Positions 44,662 through 58,200 of a stretch of DNA of 64,000 nucleotides are shown here, in pieces. Source of the DNA: Zerene cesonia (Eukaryota > Arthropoda > Insecta > Lepidoptera > Pieridae); NCBI RefSeq assembly GCF_012273895.1, contig NC_052109.1, forward strand, positions 4,726,432-4,790,431. The letters are read 5' to 3'. Each line of letters opens with the position of its first letter. The stretch's first letter is position 1. Under the pieces are notes generated by a model. It saw only the letters and a list, made by a program, of their open reading frames with translations, was not told where the DNA came from and ran no database searches. Position numbers and translations under genes: made by a program.

Positions 44662-47600
44662 TATTATATATAGTGATTTGATTGTTATTAAATGATTAAT
44701 GTGATTATTATTTTTTTAAAACCTCTTTCCACTATAACGATGTGTTTATTTGGTTGACATTTAGATAAACAACCATGAGGTACTCATTATAAAAAGATAC
44801 GTTGATTAATTCAAATATTTGTTCTGTATCTTAAAAAAACGTATGTACAGAACATAAAAGCAGTTAATTAACATAAAAAATAAATACAAGTGGGTGGTTA
44901 TTCTTTTATTGATATTTGATTAAAACTCCATCCATATTCAAGGTGAAATCGTCATTATTAATGAATTACTTTTGAACAGTTTAGTTAATTAAATATGAAA
45001 TAGACTGCAATAAACTTATAACTGAATCTTTATATTACTATGAGTTGCACAAAATTTAAATTACTAGGTATTTAATCAAAACGTTAACGCGCGGACAATG
45101 ATATTTGAAACACATAATTTCAACACCGAATTCGTTAGTGGCAACAACCGGAGTGCACGTGGCTCGTAAGTTGTAATGTGGGCACGTAGGAAGTAAAGGT
45201 TTTCATCACATGCCCACGTCAATAATTGGAGCGGTCTTGTTTTTTTTGTTGCAGCAGCGCTCGCTACGGGGAGGCTTTGTTCCGCGCGCGGCCCACCCCA
45301 CCCCACGGCGAGCTACGTAAAACGGTTCGTATTTTTCATTGTTGCTTTAAAGCCTTATAGGTTTTGCTTTATTTATGCCCTTTATGCCTCTCCGTGGAAG
45401 ATAAATGCCCGGAAGGCGATGTTCTGTTTCTGTCACGGTTAATGGTTTTACGTTATCGGCTGGAGCGTGTTTATTAATTATAATTATCGTCGCTATAATG
45501 ACTCACTATTGTCGTGTTCATTAAAACTCGAAATGTTTGCATTATGCTTTAATTGGATACATTTTATCGGATTATTTCCTACCTTCGGTCAGGTATATTG
45601 AAAGTATAGTTAGACTCAGTATATTATTTTAAAGGGAAATCTCTCTTTATAGTCTATAGTAATATATCTTTAGTAAGCATATCTATACCACTCCATACGC
45701 TACATTGACGCTAGTATATTTAAAAATAGAATGGTACTTGACATGCGGATCGACGAGAAGTGATACTTGATTCTCTTTCAGTATGAACTATTCATCTGCC
45801 TTTGATGTAGATGTCTATTCTATCAAAAATAAGCTGTAGGTTTTTAGTTTATACCTACAGCAATCTAAATAATTCAGAACGCATTCGCATGGCTGATATT
45901 CAAAGTAGATACGCTGATGCAGCACGCACGAAAACAATTTCACACGCTGAAAAATCCCAATGGTATTTTAAAATTCGAGTTCGTTTTAAATGAAAATTCT
46001 GTTTTTGGTATGCAACGCGCTCAATTCCCGACCCATTTTCGTACAAACGCGAGGAGAGCAAGTATGGCTTTTGAATCACCCCATACTAAGTGCATTACAA
46101 CGATCGTGCGAGATTAAACAAACAATGTTAACTAAGTTACATTACAAACTGCGAACGGGCGAACTTCATTCGCTTTCACGGGTAATATTGTCGATGTTTC
46201 AGTATTCAATATTTTTGGTGCATTTTCCTATTTCATATCAATGTCTATACCGTTTTTTACCACAATTGAAAATTAATAACAAAATTTTCTTAAAATCTAT
46301 GAAAAAGCTTTTCGTTATTTTATCAGTGAAGATAATCCTATTGTCCTTGGATGTCTTCGTAATTTAATACTAAGAATAAAAACAAAAGATAAAACAACAA
46401 TACAGCGAAATATGTCAACATAAAACAACGGAATGACATAAAGATAAGAATAGCCATATTTTTGTGGGCACAAACTAAGATCAAGTTAAACGATGCTATA
46501 AACTTGAGCCACAAAATCTAATATATCCGGTCTTGAAAATATCATCGTCTGGCTGTATCGCAGATATTACATCTCACGACACCGTCTACTGTATTGAGGT
46601 GTCTTGTATAGATACCGATTGTGTTTGGAAAAATATAGGTACTTATATAACTGAACAAAATATTGTATCGTACGAAAAATATTAAGCGCACTTTTTGAGC
46701 TTAGGCATAACGACGTCATCCTAAACAAACATTTAGATGGTATATAAAGCCTTGAAATGGCTTAAAATTTTGCTGGGATTTATGAAAAATAAGGTCATAC
46801 GGAAAGCCACATCAAATTATGGTTATAATAACGATTGAGATATATATGAGGCTCCAATAAGCAACTGACTAACAGGGTGTTTGTGTTTAGAATAGGGTGC
46901 TGATAGTGTCCACAGACAAGGTAAACAATTTGCAGGGTCAGTTAACGCGTTAGTTTGCGTCCTACATACGGATTGAATTGACTCAGCCTTTTCAAAGATT
47001 AATGGGATGCACTAACGATAAATCGCAGTCGCCGGTTGACAACAAAAGATTTAAAATCCTGTTGAAAAATGTATTGATCGAATAACGGATGAATGTTTGT
47101 TGAAAGCTTGCGAGCGTTCGAATCGTCTAGTATTCCGTTTAACGCAGTATTGTTTTCGGAATTTTTGCATCAGTTCTTTTCATCATATACAGTAACTGAA
47201 CAAAAGGAAAATATATTATAACCATTATAAACATTTATAATAACAGAAGCAATAAATAACATACTAATCACATAGTCTTCACGACCGTGGAAACATCATG
47301 TAATATCAGAGAAACGGTCAGAATATTCTAATATGAATATTCCGGAAGATATTTATTGGAAATACATTATTCGCGTTCACCTACATCAATCATACGTAAC
47401 ATACATTAACGGCGAAGAATAAAAGTGCACAAAGGAAGATAGAGAATGTTTTCACAGCTGCTAACGTGTAAATAAATGTGGATTCTTGAGGTTTATGATA
47501 AATTGTATTATATTCAGCGTATCCATCATAGAAGATACAAAGATAGAACACGACTCATACATTTTTAATACGTCGGTAATCCCAAAGCCGATTAGTGTAC

Positions 47601-48847
47601 CCATCATCGTGTGTTCCAGTTAGAAACAAAGAAATAAAGCGAGCATTTCGCCTCTTATTCTGCTCTAATCTCTAACACATTTTGGGATCATTCAGGAATT
47701 AATACGAACATTAATGAATGTAGCTTACGTAATCCAGCGAGATATATCTGATTGAACGTTAATTCCATTCAATAAAATATGTCACATATTCCATACGTAT
47801 TTAAAGACTCGAACAGTTTGGATGTAGATTACAACTTTTATATGCTGTTCTATAAAGAACATTTGGACATTTAATTAGGATTCGGTTATATATTGTTTAA
47901 TCACTTGACAAATGATTCTGCTGACGCTATTGGACGTTTTCTGGAAAATCCCATCTGTGCCATCGATCATACGCTGTCGATACATTTGACGTCTCGACTC
48001 TGCGCTGAATCAGCAATTTCCAATAAGGAAATGTCTTACTATATGGGGCGTATTTTGAACACAACATTATTTGTATTTTATAAATTCAGTACAACGATAA
48101 AACTCACATATAGAAACTTCACTTGGTCATAAGATTTTTTACGTCTACGATGAATAAGAAATAGAATGATTCCAAGAACCCTTCGATTTAGGATAGATAA
48201 TATCGTTATCTCGTCACTTTTAGCCCAGTTAGGATTGAAATTTTTAATGTCTAATGTAACCATAGTTTTAACAATAAATTCTTATTGAGTATCATTAGCT
48301 AACATTATTAAGGATGGTTAATGAAATATGACACCAAAAATAACAAAAGACGCTTTCGAGGACCTGTCCTCGGCGGGGGATTTTGTAAGTGCTCAGAACA
48401 ATGTCCTTTTATGGACTTCATGCTACCTCCCATCAACTAGAACTCAAGAGTGGCCCTCTGAGAGGTTGCCATGGCCCGTGCATTGTCTGCCAAAGGTGAC
48501 AATGTATTGTGTCGTAAGTGTTCTTAGCCACTTTTTAATTTATAGCAAACTTGTTACACGGAAGTGGCGAAGGCGTTGTAATAAGGGACCTTGTGCCTAT
48601 TGTGTACCTAACGTGACTTGTAAGAGAGCTCGGTGATTATAAAAAGAGTTCATATGGTACTAAAGCACATATTTAATACAATATATATCTTTCACTTGAA
48701 ACAGTGGTCTCGTTTTTATTTGTTTTTATATTAAGGGTTATTAAATTATATAAATTGGGGTTCAGTTGTTAAACAAAAGAGGACTTAATTTTACATCGAA
48801 ATCTGTACACTAAATATATAACTGGAGAGGTAAATTAAGAGTTTTTT
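44662..48847. other. intronic DNA with one GC-rich, acceptor-bounded segment
   Basis: At 45240-45320 a strong acceptor (TTTTTTTTGTTGCAG, ending 45256) precedes a GC-rich segment open from 45257; see the finding. The rest is AT-rich. The open frame at 48328-48636 has donor-like GTAAGT sites inside and no recognisable product. Confidence 0.4.
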
Positions 48848-48977
48848 TTTTGTTTATTTGAACGCACTAATCTTCAGAACTATCGTACCGATTTCAGTGA
48901 CTGTGACCAGGTGATCCCTGACTGCTGTAAGCTATTAAATTTGTTCAACGGACGAAGTCGGAACGGACCACTAGTTA
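48848..48977 (-). repeat. SINE-like repeat (family F), reversed
   Basis: TTTGAACGCACTAATCTTCA, GAACTATCGTACCGATTTCA and GGTGATCCCTGACTGCTG follow the same order as 29096-29261, with a right end of ACCACTAGTTACAA. Confidence 0.6.
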
Positions 48978-49179
48978 CAATATATTAGACAAATATTAAC
49001 CTATAATATGGAAAAGACATAGTTTGGTTCGTACACTGCATTCATTAAATCCAATAAATGTATTCATCCAAAATATGTCATATGCACAGATTTAATCTGA
49101 AAATATACTTAACAAGTTTGTTTTTATTATAGATGGCGATCGGATTCAAGCGGATTTATAAATGATTCGCGAAAAATTG

Positions 49180-52100
49180 GTGAGTGTGATTTATTTCAGT
49201 TAATTGTTTTTTATTTATTTGGATTGAAATATTTCCATCAATATTTTCTCGATGTGACAGATTTATACGTTGTCAGGGCGTTGTAAACTTTGTGTCGAGT
49301 TTATACCGGTTGGGCTATTTTAATTTTCAGATATAGAGCAATGTTTTTTTTTATTTATATAGAAATAATAAAATTAATGTTATGTAAGTATTATTTAAAG
49401 AGAGAAGATGAATATCTATTCTTTTGACTGTTCGCGAATATTACGACTTACCTAATACCTATATCAGTTGAATATTATAATATTCCATCATACAATAATA
49501 TTAGCCGTAAAATGCATACGAATTCATATTGAGATAAACCTTAAATAAATATGTAACAAGTACGAAAACTGTGATGGTGCGTTAATCGAATCGCGTCCAA
49601 CATCAAAAGTGGTAATATATCGAGACTGTATGCCGTTAAAGTGATTATCGTGAAAATGTTATGGCGAGGTTGTCATGTACTTACTTCGTGAACGCCAAAT
49701 TACACACCAAAATGAAAATTAAAGGGCGTTTTATTCGAATCCTATTCGTTTGAAAACGTATCTCATTATATGAGATGGGTTTAAACTGGAGCTTACTATT
49801 TGTCAAACACTCTGCTTGGAGCGTTTCGATCCCACCGATTCAATTTGCGCGAAATTTAATTGAAAATCGAATTGAGGAATGAAATAAAAGCCGCTCGTTG
49901 AGATAATCCGTCATCGTTTTGAATACTAGTTCACGTTTATTATGGCTCGGTGCAAGTGAATACAGCGGAGAAGTCGTGAGACTTGTAGCATGTTGCGATG
50001 TTGAAATATCCCCTTGAAAGGATCTTAATCTTCCATCAAAACGGAAAACCAGTTAGCGGAGATCTTTTGTTCGGGAGCCCGTTGAATATTTTTTTCGTCC
50101 GCTTAAAACTATTGGACTGTCTGGAAATCTAGATAATGAAAAGGTGAGGTTTTACGAATGATGAAAAATAAAAACCTAAATGATTTGTCTGCTCTTAAAG
50201 TAGATAAATAAAAATAAATAAAGGTTGAAATTGAAATAAAGAACAGTCGGCAGTAATATTAAAAGTATGAAGCATTTCTAGGTACCGCGAAACAATTATT
50301 TGTTGCATTTTAAAATAACTTGAATTTAATACCTACCTTCTACATAAACTCAGCTCAGCTATTGGATAAATACTGAAACTCCTTCATTTTGTTTCCTTAT
50401 TATACTAATAAGAAGGAAGTAATTGTAATTATAACTATAATATAATCAATTTTATAAAGCAATCAAGGCCGAAAATGTTAATAAAGTTGTGTGTGATCTG
50501 ATCAAGCATCGACTGAATATTCATAAAGAATTAACAGATCTCGTTTAATATGCAATGTAGGGGTACATATATCGAGGCAGTAGGAATGGCCGGCTGCTGT
50601 CATCAGTGACGAGGGTGCACTGGAGGGCTAATTGGAAATCAACATGACACTCGATACGGTCTCACATCAAACTTAGTGCGAGCCTGATGTTGGAACGATT
50701 ACAAGAAAAAGTCATTCAGATGTATACAATAGTGTCATATATATAACGTATTTATGGCAAAGGATTTATTGTAATGTAATTTAGCGTAACAATTAGGAGC
50801 TAGAATTAATTTGTACGTACAATTTTCAAGTAATATGTTGTACAAATTCCTACTACTAGCACAAAAAAGCGTCTTGTGTACTATATTAATTTCTCTATTG
50901 TATACATTTAATTGTAATTATTTTTTTAATAGATGTTTATCAGCACAATAATACATGAGTTATGTATATTTTGTAATAAATAAATACCTAATATAAAGCA
51001 CACAGCCGCCAGTCGTTTTGAGAATGGTACTGAAATTCTCTCAAGTTTCGTACCAAAGTATCTATCGTTTGCGTTATTTTAAAATGAAATAGTATTAATT
51101 TATTTCGTTCCTATATGATATATTATGTATAACATTGTATGTAATAACATACAAGTTTTTTTCGTACTCGATGGATAATTTTTGTCTCTATCTTGTTTAA
51201 TGAAGCACAACCGAGTATTATTCTAGCATTTTTATCGCGTAGCTAACTACTAGAAATAAGATATTAATAATGAAAGTTATAACTTAAAAGTAAATCAAAA
51301 TTTAAAAGCCGAGTCCATGTTCTTTTGTCCGCCATCTTTGGAATTCGACATATTTTAATAGTTGCCCTTTCATTTGATGCCTTTATTAAGGGAGATATAT
51401 ATTTATTCCGATATTCAGCGGAATGCCACCTTTTTTAACTGATTTTCCTCAAATATTGATTACATTTACCGGAAGGCTTCCAATTTAAAAAGCCACATCG
51501 AAATCTGTCCACCCGTTTGAGAGCCAAAAATATTAGACCATTATTTTTGTGTCAAGGGTAAAATAAAATTAGGAGAATTGATGATAACTAGTCACTTACA
51601 TTATACTGACGTTGACTATTTATCTAATTCATTCGTTTCATGCGCTCGCTATTACTAATTTTTGATTTTACCAACATATATTAATTGGGAAACATAAAAA
51701 ATCCGTGACTTGTTTCATTACTACGGACAATCACACTAAACCATACACAAATAGAATTAAAAGCGACACGATTACATGAGCTTTATGTTTGAAAGATTCA
51801 CACGTTTTGTCACACACAGGTTCTGAAAATAATGGCTTCCATGCTGTATGGCCTAAAAAGAGTTTCAAGCTGTGTGTGTGCTATCAAAAGACTGCGACTG
51901 AACAAAACGAGGCATTCAGGTAACATATTCTTTACAAAAGTATTTCCAACATAGCAAAGCATACAATTTTTCGCCCTTACTTAAAAACATTTTGTTTCAG
52001 AAGAATTGTTGCTGAATTGTATAATGGCGATAATCTATGTAAGTATCGATTATTTTTATTATTCTAGATCGTATAAAACTCAATAGGGGGCTATTATAAT

Positions 52101-53297
52101 CCCTGCTAATATCATAAATGCGAAAATAAATCTGTATCTTATGCAAGATTTTCCCAATGTAAAAAAATCAATTAGCAGGTGGTATAAAGGTAGTAATGAT
52201 TAAATCTGAGCTGTATTTTAAACACATTTTATCAAATACGTTATTGAATTAATCGTCCGATATTTTCCGAGAGCTATTAGTATTATAAAATGTTATGAGC
52301 TACACTTATACAGCAATAAATATCTTTTCCATTAAAACTTGAGTGAAAATAACAATACGTTAGTGTCGTAGTTAGAGGGTTTCAATATATCCCGCACAGT
52401 AACAAATCGTCAGCTTAATTCGTATCATTGTTCTAATGTGACTTCATAAAACATCTTGTTTGTGTGCCATCGACCACAATGGCCGCCCGCCCGCAGAATT
52501 AGTGCTATCCCGCCAATTTTAGCCCACTTTGTCTTCATAGCCAGCTGTCTCTGTGCTTTAGGGTCGTGTAACATTGGCCCTATGAGGATTTTTTCATTTA
52601 AATATGCTTTTTTAGACATTTAGTGAACTACAATAAAAAGAGATAGCTCGAAAGTAAATATATTGCTCTTGTCATATACAAAGTAAAATACGGTTCAATT
52701 TAAGCAAAGGTGAACATACACGACTGGCAAAGGGTTCATTTCCATTTCATCTGTTTATAGTCCTAGGGTTCAAAGGAAAGATATAACAGCTGGGTATAAG
52801 AGCGTAATTCCCGCAGGTTTTGTCCTGCGACAAATGTGTTGGGAAGTAGAAAAACGTGTCTACAAAGCTCACGGCTGCATTTTTAAATCCTTCGTAATGG
52901 CCGGTTCGTTAGTAAAGTATAAGATGATGTGTACGGAAAGAAACATAACATTTTTCAACGATATTAAAACTAAAAGTGAAATCCGAGTAATGCCAAGTAT
53001 TCGAGTCACGTACAACTATTTACACAGTATCTAACCTGTTAAGAACGCTTACACAACTTTTCTTTTCAATTGCAAGATGTTCGAATCCGTTTATTCTTTC
53101 AGAAAACTTTATTTATAGGTCTTGTTTAACATTGTATTCTTTGCAGGTAGAAATGTTATACAATATTTCTTCCATACAATTTATCTCTTCTTATTCTTCT
53201 TATTGCTATTTGCTATTCAATGCTAAGAAATATAAGATATTGTTCATGTCTTTGATATTTACTTGATTCATGCTACCGTAAATTTTTTTAGCGTAAC
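49180..53297. other. AT-rich intronic DNA
   Basis: Apart from the candidate mini-exons, a GC-richer patch at 50565-50650 and a fragment at 52101-52130 (CTGCTAATATCATAAATGCG, a reversed family A tail), nothing can be supported. Confidence 0.4.
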
Positions 53298-53373
53298 TTT
53301 TACGTTTTACGTTTTATCGAAAAATGTCATAACTGATGTCAATATCAAATATAATAATAATTGATCATGTCAT

Positions 53374-54373
53374 NNNNNNNNNNNNNNNNNNNNNNNNNNN
53401 NNNNNNNNNNNNNNNNNNNNNNNNNNNNNNNNNNNNNNNNNNNNNNNNNNNNNNNNNNNNNNNNNNNNNNNNNNNNNNNNNNNNNNNNNNNNNNNNNNNN
53501 NNNNNNNNNNNNNNNNNNNNNNNNNNNNNNNNNNNNNNNNNNNNNNNNNNNNNNNNNNNNNNNNNNNNNNNNNNNNNNNNNNNNNNNNNNNNNNNNNNNN
53601 NNNNNNNNNNNNNNNNNNNNNNNNNNNNNNNNNNNNNNNNNNNNNNNNNNNNNNNNNNNNNNNNNNNNNNNNNNNNNNNNNNNNNNNNNNNNNNNNNNNN
53701 NNNNNNNNNNNNNNNNNNNNNNNNNNNNNNNNNNNNNNNNNNNNNNNNNNNNNNNNNNNNNNNNNNNNNNNNNNNNNNNNNNNNNNNNNNNNNNNNNNNN
53801 NNNNNNNNNNNNNNNNNNNNNNNNNNNNNNNNNNNNNNNNNNNNNNNNNNNNNNNNNNNNNNNNNNNNNNNNNNNNNNNNNNNNNNNNNNNNNNNNNNNN
53901 NNNNNNNNNNNNNNNNNNNNNNNNNNNNNNNNNNNNNNNNNNNNNNNNNNNNNNNNNNNNNNNNNNNNNNNNNNNNNNNNNNNNNNNNNNNNNNNNNNNN
54001 NNNNNNNNNNNNNNNNNNNNNNNNNNNNNNNNNNNNNNNNNNNNNNNNNNNNNNNNNNNNNNNNNNNNNNNNNNNNNNNNNNNNNNNNNNNNNNNNNNNN
54101 NNNNNNNNNNNNNNNNNNNNNNNNNNNNNNNNNNNNNNNNNNNNNNNNNNNNNNNNNNNNNNNNNNNNNNNNNNNNNNNNNNNNNNNNNNNNNNNNNNNN
54201 NNNNNNNNNNNNNNNNNNNNNNNNNNNNNNNNNNNNNNNNNNNNNNNNNNNNNNNNNNNNNNNNNNNNNNNNNNNNNNNNNNNNNNNNNNNNNNNNNNNN
54301 NNNNNNNNNNNNNNNNNNNNNNNNNNNNNNNNNNNNNNNNNNNNNNNNNNNNNNNNNNNNNNNNNNNNNNNNN
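53374..54373. other. 1000-N assembly gap flanked by an identical 76-bp copy, probably not real
   Basis: Bases 53298-53373 and 54374-54449 are identical over 76 bases. The N run is exactly 1000 long. The two contig ends therefore overlap and the real distance is most likely zero, with one copy to be removed. Confidence 0.9.
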
Positions 54374-55070
54374 TTTTACGTTTTACGTTTTATCGAAAAA
54401 TGTCATAACTGATGTCAATATCAAATATAATAATAATTGATCATGTCATGTCTATAGGAAAGACAACTAAAACATTGACTATCAATTAAAAGTGGTTAAC
54501 AAGGACGAATTTTGCAAAAATTCGAAGTCTATATTAAAAAGCGCACCACACTTTCGATGATCAATACCGAGCATATTCCAAAGACAGTCGGAACTTGTAA
54601 TCTGAATCTCAGACCAAATAGTACACGTTGTGTGCACATTGGACGCGCCACGTCGTGTTCCGCAACCAACTTGCAAAGCTTTGAGGGGATGAGACATTGC
54701 GATTCATTCTCGCATTTAAAAGCAAGACTGTAATTTCACAGGCCTTTGTCTATCCGCGTGGGCCTCCCGCTCGCAGGGAAATATGCGCATTCAAAATGGA
54801 TTTTTATCTTTTTTCAAGTGCCACGCTTTAGTTGCGTACTTGCATTGAACAAAACATTCCACGTTAAATACTTTATTCATCATAAATTGTCTACGCCGCA
54901 TTAAAGCGTGTATCAATTGAATTTTGCAACCGTTTTTCCCTCTGTTACTCTCGTTTGACGCTTCTTGCAAGATAAGTGCTTAAGATTGCGTAGAGGATTC
55001 GATATTTTCTTTAATATTTATAAACGTCATTGTTTTTTTTTTATTAATTGTTATTTTTTGTCTATATTAA

Positions 55071-55260
55071 ACTAGGCGCTCGTCCCAGATTTGCCCGGAT
55101 ATCAAACAAGGGAGTATTAAATCGGGATAAAAAGTATCCTATTACCCAAGTCAGCTCATACCCTGTCTATATACCAAATTCTATAAAAATCCGTTCAGCA
55201 AGTTTAGCGTTATTAATAGACAAACATCCAAACAAACAAACTTTCACATTTATAATATTA
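55071..55260 (+). repeat. SINE-like repeat (relative of 44454, reversed there)
   Basis: ACTAGGCGCTCGTCCCAGAT head, GGGATAAAAAGTATCCTATT, ACCCAAGTCAGCTCATACCC, and tail TTTCACATTTATAATATTA. It shares the overall plan of family A but differs inside. Confidence 0.7.
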
Positions 55261-58200
55261 ATAATGTGATAGTGTGATAGCTGCATAAACCATTAATTAT
55301 GCTGTTGCATCACCATTGTATAAGCATAAGTCGAAACATTTCAATTCCCAACATATCTTATACAGTTTTAAGATTTCGTACGTGAAATAAATAGTTTATA
55401 CAACGTGTGGCCTTATTCGGATGGGAGTAGGTCAGTGCACTCGGAAAGTTCACAGTATTGATTTTATTGCGCACGCCCGAAAATATAAATGGGCACTAGT
55501 ATATGGAAGTGGCCCTGGCCATTGATTGCGGATAAGTGCTAAAAATACTCGCTCTTCAGCTTCCATTATGTCAGCGTGCACTCAAATGGCTTGCGGTGTG
55601 CCCTCTTTAATTATTCGTCATTGCTATTTAATTGATGTTACACTTGAATCGACATAGAAACCATGAATCTAGTAAATTATTTTATAAAATGCAAGTTATA
55701 ATTTTTCATTAACCTATATTTAATACTGCAAACGCAGTCGCTAAAAGTGGGTATAAAATATATTTTGATTAAATTCCGAGGGAAAGCACGTAGCGAGTCA
55801 TGAATATTTTGAAATATTAAATACACTATGTCGATTTTCACTGTTTACGAGACCTTGTGTATATTCCCCTATTTAAAGCGTTTTATAGATTTATTGAATA
55901 GATGACCTTTTTACAGATTTTAGTAAACGGAAGCGGCAGCAAAAACCATTCAACGTAGAAGTTCCAGCCGAGTACAAACTTATTCAATCAAACGAAGAGT
56001 AAGTAAACTTTTCCTACAAATAATGGAGATTAAATAAGTATCTTTTTACGAACAATACTGTATATTTTTACCATAAAACATTCCTGAATATACATTAATA
56101 AAAAACAGGCTTAATGAGATCGCTGCAAAAGTTGATATTTCATTCAATTCAATGAATATCTCATTCTTGTCCTCACCTTTCACCTTTCTCCATAAAAACG
56201 AGCAAATAGGTCACAAAAGCAGATGCATTGTCGCGGAATCTTATTAAAATTTGAATATCGTATTGAATTTTATGCCATAACATTATTGTGTTAAGACACA
56301 GTATCGTGTTTAAGTGACATCTCGGTAACATAATTACTTCAGACGCTCTACATAGCGGGACGACGACCCAGCGCGACTTTGACCCACTTCTGACTAATTT
56401 CTCGTCTCACCCTCTCCCCAGACATTACACGTACATAAACGGTATCGTTTAAAACTTACCTGTCATTTGTAGCCTCATTTTCCTGTGAAATTTGAAGTCA
56501 ATTATAGCTGTTAATTTTACGAAAGGGTACCCTTACATTATTTTATGATAGGATTAATAAAGTTGGATGTGAAATTATTCACGTGTAAAATTGAGTGACG
56601 ATACGCATTTAGATATTTAGTCTCCTAGCAGAAAAATTATTTATTAATGCGTCGCAACAATCTATTTTAATAATGGGAATACTGATAATTCGCTATCTAC
56701 ATAGAGAGTTCTCTAATATGAAAGTGAATGTTTATCAATTAATTGATACTGATAATCACAGTACATACCATTTAATTCACTTATGAATACTACCGATAGC
56801 CGGGTAAAATTTACGAATTGAAGTTTCACATTAATGTATCATAATTTATGCATCAATTTCAGTTTAAAATTCATTGCATTGGCTCTTTTAATATCAGATT
56901 CCTAATGTCAAACTGAACACCATTGTTCCTGTCTCAATGGAAATGAGTCTTTTCATCATTGAATATAGGTAAATGTATTTTCACGGCACACGCCAAATTA
57001 ATTCCTGGTAACTCAGCTGTATGTTAAATTGACAGTATGTATAACGAAACCTTTATACAAAATTCATTACGAAAATGTTTAACGTATAAACGTAACCGGC
57101 TGAATTTTAAATAAAGCGTGATTACGTGTGCTTGCGTACTTGCAAATATTTATATTTTCTCATCGGCCTTCACTAAAAGTTTATTCGCGTTGTAATGTTT
57201 TTCTTCCATTACCTATGATTTGAAATGTTCCTAGAAGGGTTGAATAAAATAAAATTATTTGCGAAAAGGGATATATGCCTGCCACAAAAATACTCGCTTA
57301 TTTGTTTTAAAAATATTTGTTTATTTTCATCCCTTACGCTTGTGTTCAATTTTTGATTTAATAATTGTTATTATCGTGGTTTATTTAATATTACACAATA
57401 CAATAACAATAAATAATAAAACATATGCCATTTAAATGAATTATTGTTTTAAAAAAAGCAATTTTTCATTTCATTTTATGTATGATAGTTTGGAATGCGG
57501 AAAACAATACACGAAGGCTCCAGCATGTAATAACTTTTACTTTATCCGCCTGCTTGTAGAAATTAAATATTTTCTAAATCCAGCTTTTTGCAGGAAACGC
57601 TTTGTTTTAAGCTGAGCATTGTGCTCGCACTGAGTAGTGCATGTAGGAGAACGGTTTTTATTAAAAATCGTCACTTTTCATAATGGTCTATAAAAGTTTG
57701 CCGGTAAACTAGCAGCGCAGCGCCCGGCGCCGTTGTTTCAAAGTTTGTCATATTCAAGTGTTTCGACAAGCAACTTTGCGCATTACAAACAGTTTGCGTC
57801 AACAATTTCTCATTTGTTCAGCACTTTGCAAATATAGCCTTTACAAATTTATTAGCCTTTAGTTCGCGTTCTTCACATTTAATGCATGGATATGAAGTTC
57901 AGTATGCTTTCAGTCAAAGCTTTATTTATGAAGCGTTCACCTATGAATGTGAAAAGGATTACTTTCATAAACTTTTCCCGTAGTTTATGAATGGTAGGAT
58001 GAAAGCTTCATTTGAGTATTATCTTAAGAATTCGTTTAAAGAAAATGAATGGGGCAGTTTGAGAACTAATTAGGAAGGAGCATTGAATTAATTTATTAGA
58101 CATTTAACATACTGCATTTGACGTAACGGGTATATGTTTTAAGAAATTGCTAGGTAATTTGATTTAAGAAATATAGCATTAATGGTGGTAAAACATAAAT

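Noticed and set aside
48328..48636. 102-codon open frame with several cysteines
   Set aside because: Contains two GTAAGT donor-like sites but no acceptor that gives a useful exon, and other frames are equally open; no family resemblance.
53336..54440. Open frames of about 358 codons across the third N run
   Set aside because: Artefact of N; flanks are a duplicated non-coding 76-mer.
56340..56395. GCGCGACTTTGACCCACTTC as a third copy of the ACACGCTTT-ended element
   Set aside because: The match is limited to about 20 bases and neither terminus is present.
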